In this document: piece by piece, positions 1 through 5,605 of the stretch | Layout: each line of letters starts with the position of its first letter | Numbering within the stretch: the first letter of the stretch is position 1 | Notes under the pieces: model-generated | What the model was told of the DNA's origin: nothing | The model's database searches: none | What the model saw: only the letters and a program-made list of their open reading frames with translations | NCBI GenBank assembly: GCA_000434435.1 | Contig: FR895580.1 | Span: 1 to 10,559, forward strand | Direction: 5' to 3' | DNA from: Firmicutes bacterium CAG:475 | GTDB taxonomy: Bacteria > Bacillota > Clostridia > Christensenellales > CAG-917 | Length of the DNA: 10,559 nt | Made by a program: the position numbers and the translations under genes

Positions 1-513
1 ATCACCGAGCGGAAAAATCACGTCGCGCAGTTGGCGTGACGACACCTGATTGAGAAAATATGTCTGGTCCTTGTTGTCGTCCTTTGCGCGAAGCAAATAA
101 TGCATATCGCCGTCGTGGCGGATTCTGCAATAATGTCCCGTGGCAACATAGTCCGCTCCGAGTTCGCGAGCAAAATCGGCAAACGGGCCGAACTTAACTT
201 CACGATTGCAAAGTACGTCGGGATTCGGTGTTCTGCCTTTCTTGTACTCGTCCACAAAGAGTTTGAATACGTTGTTCATATATTGCTCGGAAAAATCCAC
301 CGAATAATACGGAATACCGATTTTGTCGCAAATATACTGCACGTCCGTCCAATCCTGCTCGCCAGTACAACAACCGTTTGGGTCGGTTTCTTTCCAGTTG
401 GACATATAAAGTCCGACAACGTCAAAACCCTGCTCCTTCAAAAGAGCAGCGGCAACTGCGCTATCCACGCCGCCGGACATACCGACGACAACTCGTTTTT
501 TCTTTTCGTCCAT
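1..513 (-). CDS. mnmA: tRNA-specific 2-thiouridylase MnmA (5' part, runs off the left edge)
   Basis: MnmA activates U34 of tRNA-Lys, -Glu and -Gln with ATP and transfers sulfur to it, giving the 2-thio group of the wobble base; it acts in the cytosol. Only the first 171 residues are in the window. Seen directly: the PP-loop SGGVDS at residues 13-18, the pair GCC at 47-49, the TPNPDVLCN segment with Cys102 (first catalytic cysteine position of the family), TGHY at 125-128, and the KDQTYFL segment at 148-154. Order and spacing match MnmA. The ATG at 513 is the only usable start: an in-frame TAA lies four codons upstream at 523-525. No Shine-Dalgarno sequence precedes it, and the predicted transcription start coincides with the ATG (see promoter). 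The upstream same-strand membrane gene ends 86 bases away with no visible terminator, so read-through is possible. Confidence 0.96.
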   Translation of the reverse strand, partial: MDEKKKRVVVGMSGGVDSAVAAALLKEQGFDVVGLYMSNWKETDPNGCCTGEQDWTDVQYICDKIGIPYYSVDFSEQYMNNVFKLFVDEYKKGRTPNPDVLCNREVKFGPFADFARELGADYVATGHYCRIRHDGDMHYLLRAKDDNKDQTYFLNQVSSRQLRDVIFPLGD

Positions 514-519
514 ACGGAC

Positions 520-548
520 ATTTTAGCATTTCGCCGTCGGTATGTAAA
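520..548 (-). promoter_or_regulatory. Predicted promoter of mnmA, possibly giving a leaderless mRNA
   Basis: On the minus strand, a -35 TTTACA (548-543), a 17-base spacer and a -10 TAAAAT (525-520) preceded by TGC (extended -10). The usual +1, seven bases after the last -10 base, is 513, the A of the mnmA ATG. Motifs are read directly; the start point is inferred. Confidence 0.6.
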
Positions 549-599
549 GCGAGAAACATATATCCGATGACGAACATTACAATCCAATCGCACTATTAA

Positions 600-1148
600 C
601 TAGCATAGCGGAATAATCAAATTCTTTTTTATTATAGTCCATTTATCGCCAATTGTAAGACGTTTGTATTCAGCAAAACGCAATGCTTCTTCTTCTGTTT
701 GAAACTTTATTGCTTGTTGCAAATCTTTTACCACACTAACAGTTTGGCTTTCAATAGCAGATAATGACAAATACATTCCTTTATCAGGGTAGTACAAATA
801 GAAATTAGTGCATTGTTCAAAGGCTTTCGGCATGTTGATTTCGGGAATATTTTGACGGCTTTTTAATTCATCGATAGCAATACCACTTGTTTTAATATCA
901 TTCATTCCATCAACAAAAACAGTCAACAGGGAATGCGATAAATAAACAAGGAATACACCAAACCCACACATAATAAGCGCAGAAATAATGTAGCCTATAC
1001 CCGTTCCAACATCTACCAGTGCACATACTAAAATTCCGCCAATAAGCAACAGCAAAGCACATATCAAGTCTAGACTTATTGCTACTTTAAGAAAAGAGTC
1101 GACCATTTTGTCTGCTTTTTCTAATTTGTTAAAGCTATTGTTTCTCAT
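600..1148 (-). CDS. Hypothetical two-helix membrane protein divergent from a repressor
   Basis: I do not recognise a named family. The 182-residue product has a short charged N-terminus, two hydrophobic helices (about 23-45 and 50-75) and a polar C-terminal half of about 105 residues, probably cytoplasmic, with a tyrosine-rich YLYYPDKGMYLSL stretch near 117-129. There is no cleavable signal peptide. The ATG at 1148 is preceded by GGAGG (1154-1158) at 5 bases, a strong ribosome binding site. By eye the gene is richer in A+T than mnmA or the cysK-like gene, which hints at transfer. It is transcribed away from the small Xre repressor gene, and its TTGACA/TATTAT promoter contains an operator-like site, so repression by that Xre protein is the natural inference. 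Function unknown; a superinfection-exclusion-like, toxin-like or signalling role cannot be told apart here. Confidence 0.85.
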   Translation of the reverse strand: MRNNSFNKLEKADKMVDSFLKVAISLDLICALLLLIGGILVCALVDVGTGIGYIISALIMCGFGVFLVYLSHSLLTVFVDGMNDIKTSGIAIDELKSRQNIPEINMPKAFEQCTNFYLYYPDKGMYLSLSAIESQTVSVVKDLQQAIKFQTEEEALRFAEYKRLTIGDKWTIIKKNLIIPLC

Positions 1149-1161
1149 AATGTCCTCCGTG

Positions 1162-1179
1162 ATATCGGCATACCGATAT
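1162..1179. promoter_or_regulatory. Operator-like inverted repeat O1
   Basis: A perfect palindrome with 7-base arms and a 4-base centre: ATATCGG, CATA, CCGATAT. It lies between the membrane protein start and the xre start, just downstream of the predicted transcription start of the membrane gene. Size and symmetry fit a Cro/CI-type dimer site. Binding by the adjacent Xre protein is inferred. Confidence 0.65.
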
Positions 1180-1187
1180 TTTAATAA

Positions 1188-1216
1188 ATAATATCATTAT
1201 ACCGATAATATGTCAA
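1188..1216 (-). promoter_or_regulatory. Promoter of the divergent membrane protein gene
   Basis: On the minus strand, a perfect -35 TTGACA (1216-1211), a 17-base spacer and a -10 TATTAT (1193-1188). Operator-like site O2 fills most of the spacer, so a repressor bound there would block RNA polymerase. I see no equally good plus-strand promoter for xre in the same interval. Confidence 0.7.
1191..1208. promoter_or_regulatory. Operator-like imperfect inverted repeat O2
   Basis: Same 7-4-7 layout as O1: ATATCAT, TATA, CCGATAA. The CCGATA half-site is identical to that of O1 and the other half is degenerate. The centres of O1 and O2 are 29 bases apart, close to three helical turns, as expected for two dimers on one DNA face. 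It overlaps the -35/-10 spacer of the membrane gene promoter. Confidence 0.55.
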
Positions 1217-1229
1217 TAGGAGTTTAATC

Positions 1230-1439
1230 ATGGAAATTCTTATTGCAAAAAGGATCAAAGATTTGATGAAAAACGAAAAGCTCACTCAAATGCAACTTGC
1301 AACCGCATTGGGCATAGGACAAAGTTCTGTAAGCGATTGGATCAACGCAAAGAGCGAACCGAGCATTGAAAACTTATGGAAACTTGCCGACTTTTTCGAC
1401 GTTAGCATAGACTATCTCATCGGCAGGAAAGAGATTTGA
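1230..1439 (+). CDS. Small Xre/Cro/CI-family repressor
   Basis: A 69-residue protein that is almost entirely a lambda-repressor-like helix-turn-helix domain. The HTH spans about residues 19-44 (TQMQLATALGIGQSSVSDWINAKSEP), followed by the usual LWKLADFFDVSIDYLIG end of this fold. There is no extra sensor or protease domain, so it probably works as a constitutive dimeric DNA-binding protein. The ATG is preceded by AGGAG (1218-1222) at 7 bases. It diverges from the two-helix membrane gene across a region with two operator-like palindromes, the usual arrangement for an autoregulating repressor that also silences its neighbour. A hairpin terminator starts 3 bases after the TGA stop. The HTH call is secure; the target genes are inferred. 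Confidence 0.92.
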   Translation: MEILIAKRIKDLMKNEKLTQMQLATALGIGQSSVSDWINAKSEPSIENLWKLADFFDVSIDYLIGRKEI

Positions 1440-1442
1440 AAG

Positions 1443-1466
1443 CAGCACCCGACGGTGCTGTTTTTT
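1443..1466 (+). terminator. Rho-independent terminator of xre
   Basis: Perfect 7-bp stem CAGCACC/GGTGCTG with a 4-base loop (CGAC), followed by six T. It sits directly behind the xre stop. Confidence 0.9.
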
Positions 1467-1505
1467 ATCGCTAACAGACTTTTGCGTATGGCAAAATTTA
1501 CATTC

Positions 1506-1536
1506 AAAAAGCGGAGCGTTTTTTGCTCCGCTTTTT
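1506..1536. terminator. Bidirectional terminator
   Basis: Stem GCGGAGC (1511-1517) with GCTCCGC (1525-1531), a 7-base loop, flanked by five A on the left and five T on the right. It can stop plus-strand read-through from xre and minus-strand transcripts of the zinc-ribbon gene that ends at 1635. Confidence 0.85.
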
Positions 1537-1634
1537 CGAATCACTGTTTTATCTCTCAATTTTTGCTATATAAACATTTGTTTTATGCAAGACATTGTTA
1601 ATCTTGCATACACAACAAACGCTGCAAATTTGCC

Positions 1635-2228
1635 TTATATCAACGTCGCAAGCAACGGGAGCATTGACGCATATGCGCCGACGCCGATACCCAAAATCAC
1701 AAAGACGAGAACGACGTACAATATTACGCCTACAACTCCCAAACATATGGACACAAGGCAGCCTATGCCTGCGCTTTTCGCTCTTGCCGGATGCTCGTCC
1801 TTCCAAATCAACCAGAGAATGAAGCCCACGATAGGTATAAAAAAGCCGAGGATGCCCCAGCCGACAGTGCTACCTTCCGAGTCGGTTTGTTGAGATTGAG
1901 TCGCCGAGACGTTTTGCGATTTCGCACCGCGATTCGCGGAGGGCAACGTGTAGTTGACGCCTTGAACAAGGTCGTTGCGATTGGTTTCACCCGTGTCGGA
2001 CACCGTGAACGAGGACGGCATTTCGCCGTTGTTGAAGTTGAAAATGGTCTTGATTACGCCACCGCAATGCGGACATTTTGCAAGCACGCAAATAAGGTCG
2101 CCCTTGAAATCGAACACAATCTCCCAGTCCACTTTCATCTCGCCGCAAAGCGGACAAGTGGAAAAAGTATTGTTGATTTTGTTTTCTACAATCAAGCCTA
2201 CGCCGTCATAGTATCTTTGAAAATCCAT
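1635..2228 (-). CDS. Zinc-ribbon protein with two C-terminal membrane helices
   Basis: A 197-residue protein. The N-terminal part holds a four-cysteine zinc-binding pattern: CPLC (Cys25, Cys28) and CPHC (Cys52, Cys55), 23 residues apart. A polar Ser/Thr/Gln-rich linker (about 70-120) follows, then two hydrophobic stretches (about 123-142 and 153-182) separated by WKDEHPARAKSAG. The C-terminal half resembles the GFILWLIWKDE-type segment common in small Bacillota zinc-ribbon membrane proteins of unknown role. GGGAG (2237-2241) lies 8 bases before the ATG. The gene is 79 bases downstream of the cysK-like gene on the same strand, but has its own predicted promoter and a terminator behind it, so it is probably an independent unit. 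The domain pattern is seen directly; the function is unknown. Confidence 0.88.
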   Translation of the reverse strand: MDFQRYYDGVGLIVENKINNTFSTCPLCGEMKVDWEIVFDFKGDLICVLAKCPHCGGVIKTIFNFNNGEMPSSFTVSDTGETNRNDLVQGVNYTLPSANRGAKSQNVSATQSQQTDSEGSTVGWGILGFFIPIVGFILWLIWKDEHPARAKSAGIGCLVSICLGVVGVILYVVLVFVILGIGVGAYASMLPLLATLI

Positions 2229-2268
2229 ATTTTAAACTCCCTTTTAATCCTTTTTTTATGACACAAAA

Positions 2269-2297
2269 ATCATATCATCTCTATCGAAGTCCGTCAA
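2269..2297 (-). promoter_or_regulatory. Predicted promoter of the zinc-ribbon membrane gene
   Basis: On the minus strand, -35 TTGACG (2297-2292), a 17-base spacer and -10 TATGAT (2274-2269). It lies between the cysK-like stop and the zinc-ribbon start and predicts a leader of about 34 bases. Confidence 0.6.
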
Positions 2298-2307
2298 CGG
2301 CAATCGA

Positions 2308-3201
2308 TCATTCGTACAGACTTTGCGGATATCTGTCTCCGTTGTCGGGCAAAACGACCACTATGTCGCCGTCCGTGCGCTTGCGCAGCTCGCATGCCGC
2401 AAAATACGCTGCTCCGGAAGAGATTCCGCATTTTTCGCCAAATTTTCGGTAAATTTCTCCAACCGACTTTATTGCATTTTCGTCTGCAACGTCGATGGTT
2501 TGATCGAGCTTGCTCACGTCAACGATTGCGGGGACGAAGTTTGCGCCTATACCCTGAATTTTATGCGCCCCTGCGTAGCCTTTTGTAAGAAGCGGACTTG
2601 AAAGCGGCTCAACAGCAACCACTTGGCAATCTATGCCGTTTTGCTCGATATATTTTTTCACGCCCATAACCGTGCCGCCGCTTCCCACACCTGCGACGAT
2701 GTATTTTGCCGTCGGAACGGACGCAAAAATTTCTGGTGCGGTCGTATAAAAATGTGCCTCGACGCTTGCGAAATTGCCAAACTGATTTGCAAGCCACGCA
2801 CCGCTCTCGGCAATCTCTTTTGCCTTCTTGACCGCGCCTGCCATACCTTCGCTTGCAGGAGTAAGCACAAGTTGCGCACCGTATGCGGAAATCATCTCTC
2901 TGCGCTCTTTACTCATACTTTCGGGCATAACCATAACCGCGTTAAGCCCCAGCTCTCTCGCGACGTACGCAAGACCTATGCCGGTGTTTCCGCTCGTTGC
3001 CTCTACAACCGTTCCGCCCTCTTCCAACTCGCCGTTTTCAAGAGCGCGCATAATCATAAAAAGCGCCGCTCTGTCCTTTATCGAGCCGGCAGGATTCTTC
3101 CCTTCGAGCTTTCCGTATATACCGTCGCCAAGCGACAAAATTGGAGTATTGCCTATCTTTTTTGACAAAACATCGAGTTTTTCTTGCATTTTTGCATCCA
3201 T
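2308..3201 (-). CDS. cysK: Cysteine synthase (O-acetylserine sulfhydrylase)-like PLP enzyme
   Basis: Fold-type II PLP enzyme; the family replaces the acetyl group of O-acetyl-L-serine with sulfide to make cysteine. Seen in the 297 residues: the PLP lysine in NPAGSIKDRAA (Lys42), the substrate loop TSGNTG (69-74), the QFGN segment near 140, the phosphate-binding loop GVGSGGT (about 171-177), the KIQGIGANFVP segment typical of CysK, and the CGISSG serine near 262 that contacts the PLP ring. It is slightly shorter than the usual 305-320 residues, mainly at the ends. AGAGG (3208-3212) lies 6 bases before the ATG at 3201, which favours this start over the Met at residue 5. No serine acetyltransferase gene, SAM riboswitch or T-box is visible nearby. 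The family is secure; CysK rather than CysM or another beta-replacing paralogue is likely but not proven. Confidence 0.92.
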   Translation of the reverse strand: MDAKMQEKLDVLSKKIGNTPILSLGDGIYGKLEGKNPAGSIKDRAALFMIMRALENGELEEGGTVVEATSGNTGIGLAYVARELGLNAVMVMPESMSKERREMISAYGAQLVLTPASEGMAGAVKKAKEIAESGAWLANQFGNFASVEAHFYTTAPEIFASVPTAKYIVAGVGSGGTVMGVKKYIEQNGIDCQVVAVEPLSSPLLTKGYAGAHKIQGIGANFVPAIVDVSKLDQTIDVADENAIKSVGEIYRKFGEKCGISSGAAYFAACELRKRTDGDIVVVLPDNGDRYPQSLYE

Positions 3202-3291
3202 AAACTGCCTCTTTTGTCAAATCGCGCTTCAAAAACGAGCAATAGAATCCCCTTTCCGACACGATTCGTCAAAAACCATTCTTATATAATT

Positions 3292-3320
3292 ATTATATCA
3301 CCGCATATTTCATATGTCAC
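3292..3320 (-). promoter_or_regulatory. Predicted promoter of the cysK-like gene
   Basis: On the minus strand, -35 GTGACA (3320-3315), a 17-base spacer and consensus -10 TATAAT (3297-3292). It predicts a leader of about 84 bases in which I see no obvious riboswitch. Confidence 0.6.
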
Positions 3321-3353
3321 CAAAATATTGTGTATGTAATATTTTGCGTTATG

Positions 3354-3382
3354 TTTACTATTGCAAATTTGTGTGCTATAAT
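3354..3382 (+). promoter_or_regulatory. Predicted promoter of the tRNA-Arg gene
   Basis: -35 TTTACT (3354-3359), 17-base spacer, and a perfect -10 TATAAT (3377-3382) preceded by TGC, an extended -10. The predicted start near 3389 lies about 40 bases before the mature tRNA 5' end. It is back to back with the cysK-like promoter. Confidence 0.7.
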
Positions 3383-3428
3383 TCATCCGTAAAAACAAAA
3401 GCGTTTATCGCAAATCCTCATATTTCAC

Positions 3429-3505
3429 GCACCCATGGCGCAACTGGATAGCGCATCAGATTCCGATTCTGACGGTTGGCGGTTCAAGTCCGCCTGGGTG
3501 TACCA
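3429..3505 (+). tRNA. tRNA-Arg (anticodon CCG)
   Basis: The full cloverleaf can be drawn. Acceptor GCACCCA (3429-3435) pairs with TGGGTGT (3495-3501) with a G-U first pair. The D stem is GCGC/GCGC (3438-3441, 3451-3454). The anticodon stem is TCAGA/TCTGA around loop TTCCGAT (3461-3467), giving anticodon CCG at 3463-3465, which reads CGG. The T stem is GGCGG/CCGCC with loop TTCAAGT. Discriminator A3502 is followed by an encoded CCA. It has its own promoter and terminator, so it is a single-gene unit. Confidence 0.97.
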
Positions 3506-3537
3506 CTCTAACCCCGCAACCTTGTGTTGTGGGGTTT
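3485..3537 (+). repeat. Direct repeat copy 1: tRNA-Arg 3' end plus terminator
   Basis: Starts in the T loop of tRNA-Arg and runs through CCA and the terminator. It is identical to 3624-3676 except for one base (T3525 against C3664). The two copies are offset by 139 bases. Confidence 0.95.
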
Positions 3538-3538
3538 T
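3510..3538 (+). terminator. Rho-independent terminator of tRNA-Arg
   Basis: Stem AACCCCGCAA (3510-3519) with TTGTGGGGTT (3527-3536), one G-U pair, a 7-base loop, ending in a short T run. Confidence 0.85.
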
Positions 3539-3573
3539 CGCTTCCCTCATGCGTACTTGTACCTTTTGCTGAC

Positions 3574-3600
3574 GCGATTGCCACTGCGTGTAACAATCGC
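3574..3600. other. Hairpin in the spacer between the two tRNA 3'-end copies
   Basis: GCGATTG (3574-3580) pairs perfectly with CAATCGC (3594-3600). A further CAC/GTG can pair inside it. It is the only clear structure in the 86-base stretch between the repeats, which otherwise has no gene. It could be a remnant of an inserted element or an unrelated hairpin. Confidence 0.45.
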
Positions 3601-3623
3601 TATTACATTCACTTCGTTCTCTA

Positions 3624-3676
3624 CAAGTCCGCCTGGGTGTACCACTCTAACCCCGCAACCTTGCGTTGTGGGGTTT
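3624..3676 (+). pseudogene. Duplicated 3' fragment of tRNA-Arg with its terminator
   Basis: Second copy of the 53-base repeat. It holds the last 21 bases of the tRNA (part of the T loop, 3' T stem, 3' acceptor strand, discriminator and CCA, up to 3644) and a complete second terminator (3649-3676). The 5' three quarters of a tRNA are missing, so it cannot make a tRNA. Repeats starting in the T loop and covering the 3' end are what tRNA-targeting tyrosine integrases leave as attL/attR. Unequal recombination in a former tandem tRNA pair would also explain it. Confidence 0.85.
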
Positions 3677-3729
3677 CTTTTCTTTCTTTGCCGTATCGCA
3701 CCATACTCGCGACAGCAACAAACAGTTGC

Positions 3730-3758
3730 TTGTTTTCAAAATCTCGCTATGGTATATT
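3730..3758 (+). promoter_or_regulatory. Predicted promoter of the HTH/zinc-ribbon regulator gene
   Basis: -35 TTGTTT (3730-3735), 17-base spacer, -10 TATATT (3753-3758). Predicted leader of about 24 bases before the ATG at 3789. Confidence 0.55.
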
Positions 3759-3788
3759 TATCGTGTAAGGATATCAAAGGAGCTTTGA

Positions 3789-4556
3789 ATGGAAACGAAA
3801 AAGATTATAGCGGAACTTCGCTTGAAAAAGGGGATGTCGCAAGACGAGCTTGCGGAAAAAGTTTTTGTCACAAGACAGGCGGTGTCGCGCTGGGAAACGG
3901 GCGAAACAACCCCTAACACCGAAACGCTGAAACTGCTTTCCGAGCTGTTTGACGTTTCGATCGACACGCTTTTGGGCTCGAACGGAACGCACGTATGTCA
4001 ATGCTGCGGCATGCCGCTTGACGACGAGTCTATAATATCGCACGACAAAAACGGCGAGCTTAACGAGCATTATTGCAAATGGTGTTATGCGGACGGCACG
4101 TTCACCTACGGCAATATGAACGACTTGATCGACGTGTGCGTCAAGCATATGACAGACCAAGGCTTCACCGAAGAGCAAGCGCGCAAGCATATGGAAAACT
4201 TACTTCCCACGCTTGACTATTGGAAAAATTACGAACGGCTCGGCGACAACGGAGAGTTCGAGCAATTCAAGCAAAAGCTTGTCGACGAAATCAACGCTCT
4301 TCACGTCGAAGGTTTGCCGAATGTGAAAAGACTCAATGCGCTTGTCGGCAGATACGTCAACATAGAATATCCGCTTCCCAACGGAACGTCGGCAAAGTTT
4401 TTAAACGACGAAAAAACTTATTTGGGCAATCAGCTTGAAAGCGAGTTCGGCGGCGACAGATATTTCGGAATCATTGCGGATATGGTGTTTTTGCTTGTCC
4501 GCACCTACGATAAAGACGGCTCGAATCCCGAACTCGTGCTGTACAAACAACGCTAA
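3789..4556 (+). CDS. Xre-family regulator with a zinc-ribbon domain
   Basis: A 255-residue protein in three parts. Residues 1-64 are a Cro/CI-type HTH (MSQDELAEKVFVTRQAVSRW at about 16-35, then the LSELFDVSIDTLLGS end). Residues 70-100 hold a zinc ribbon, CQCCGMP plus YCKWCYADGTF (Cys70, Cys73, Cys96, Cys99 as likely ligands, Cys72 extra), of the type often called a putative zinc ribbon domain in Bacillota regulators. An amphipathic stretch (about 108-145) with the HMTDQGFTEEQARKHMENLLPTL pattern follows. The C-terminal 100 residues look like a small mixed alpha/beta domain I cannot name. AGGAG (3778-3782) is 6 bases before the ATG. It is a single-gene unit convergent with the next gene; no clear terminator is seen in the 74-base gap. 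The zinc site may sense metal or redox state (inference). Confidence 0.92.
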   Translation: METKKIIAELRLKKGMSQDELAEKVFVTRQAVSRWETGETTPNTETLKLLSELFDVSIDTLLGSNGTHVCQCCGMPLDDESIISHDKNGELNEHYCKWCYADGTFTYGNMNDLIDVCVKHMTDQGFTEEQARKHMENLLPTLDYWKNYERLGDNGEFEQFKQKLVDEINALHVEGLPNVKRLNALVGRYVNIEYPLPNGTSAKFLNDEKTYLGNQLESEFGGDRYFGIIADMVFLLVRTYDKDGSNPELVLYKQR

Positions 4557-4630
4557 CGCGCCTCGCACAATCTCAACACCTACTTGCGAAATGCAAATTA
4601 ATTACACATCTTTGTATGCTAAAAAATAGC

Positions 4631-5371
4631 TTATTCTTCCACGACATCGCATGCCGGAGCAACAACGGAAGAGAGTTCGTCAGGAACGCCCTCTTGTTCA
4701 TCCTCGTCGAAATTGAGGATGTTTTCCATTTCTTCACGTTGTTTTTTGAGCACGGGAAGTTCATCCGTGCAGAACAAACGCACTTTGCCATCCTTATTCT
4801 TTCCGACGATGTTGAGGATTTTGCCTTTTGTTACGCATATGCCGGCAAACAGCGGTTCGAGCAAGAAAAGGATTGAGAGCAAAAGCATAAACACAAGCAC
4901 AACCCAAAGAAATGCGCCGTTGCCGAACCATGCCATAAATCCTTTGAGGATGTTGTCGGTGCGCATAACTTGGTCTACCACGAACAACTCGTCAAACGCC
5001 GGCATACCCGTCGTAGTGGCTTTTGCCGCAAGCGGCAAGATTGCGATAAACACGTACACGAGCGGAAGAGTGAGCACAAATGCAAACGTCGTAATTCCGA
5101 TAGTAAGTCCGTTGCGGAGTTTCTTGTTTGAGAATCTCAACGCCACGTTTGAAAACAGCATAATACCCGCACTCATAGTGAGAATGACCACGATATACTT
5201 TGCAAGAACGTTGTCGATTTGGCTGAACGCCGTGAAAAACGCGATATTGTCGGGATTTTCCATATCCTGCATTGCGTTGAGCAAAAAGAGAATGCCCAAA
5301 ACGATGATTGCCACCGAAAGCCCCAAAAGCGCAAAAAGCACCTTTTCGGTTTTTGTGAGTTGTTTCACCAT
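4631..5371 (-). CDS. Hypothetical four-helix membrane protein with acidic tail
   Basis: No family recognised. The 246-residue protein has about four hydrophobic helices (roughly 10-32, 56-78, 88-114 and 152-178). A 20-30 residue loop between helices 3 and 4 carries TTTGMPAFDELF. A soluble C-terminal tail of about 65 residues is first basic (KGKILNIVGKNKDGK) and then strongly acidic (NFDEDEQEGVPDE). The ATG at 5371 follows AGGGG at about 7-8 bases. It lies downstream of the RyR-domain gene on the same strand, but a terminator-like hairpin (5533-5562) and 234 bases separate them, so it is probably a separate unit. It is convergent with the HTH/zinc-ribbon regulator. Confidence 0.85.
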   Translation of the reverse strand: MVKQLTKTEKVLFALLGLSVAIIVLGILFLLNAMQDMENPDNIAFFTAFSQIDNVLAKYIVVILTMSAGIMLFSNVALRFSNKKLRNGLTIGITTFAFVLTLPLVYVFIAILPLAAKATTTGMPAFDELFVVDQVMRTDNILKGFMAWFGNGAFLWVVLVFMLLLSILFLLEPLFAGICVTKGKILNIVGKNKDGKVRLFCTDELPVLKKQREEMENILNFDEDEQEGVPDELSSVVAPACDVVEE

Positions 5372-5416
5372 AATTTTACCCCTAAAATTTATAAAATAAT
5401 TATAAACTACAATCGG

Positions 5417-5422
5417 ATTATA
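5417..5422 (-). promoter_or_regulatory. -10 element upstream of the four-helix membrane gene
   Basis: Consensus TATAAT on the minus strand, 46 bases before the ATG at 5371. No good -35 is seen at 16-18 bases, so this is only a candidate. Confidence 0.35.
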
Positions 5423-5532
5423 TGCAAGAAAAAACTTTTTTCGGCACTATGCCACGGCTTCCGTTTGCAACGCATGGGTCGTGGAAAATTCGGCAATCCG
5501 AGCGGTACTTAAAAAAACAGCCTCTCATCCGC

Positions 5533-5562
5533 AAAAAAGCACCGTTTGAGCGGTGCTTTTTT
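5533..5562. terminator. Bidirectional-type terminator after the RyR-domain gene
   Basis: Perfect 12-bp arms AAAAAAGCACCG (5533-5544) and CGGTGCTTTTTT (5551-5562) around a 6-base loop. For minus-strand transcripts it sits 43 bases past the stop of the RyR-domain gene. There is no plus-strand gene here for it to serve. Confidence 0.85.
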
Positions 5563-5605
5563 GTTGACTATACGTCTTGAAATTATTTTCAAAAATCGGT
5601 CGCCT

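Noticed and set aside
2623..3165. A 180-codon plus-strand open frame over the cysK-like gene
   Set aside because: Cys-, His- and Arg-rich shadow of a conserved enzyme gene with all active-site motifs on the other strand.
3624..3644. A second complete tRNA-Arg gene
   Set aside because: Only the last 21 bases match. Upstream of 3624 no D arm, anticodon arm or acceptor 5' strand can be drawn.
4601..4630. Terminator between the HTH/zinc-ribbon gene and the four-helix membrane gene
   Set aside because: Only a 4-bp GCTA/TAGC hairpin around five or six A and no T run, too weak to call.
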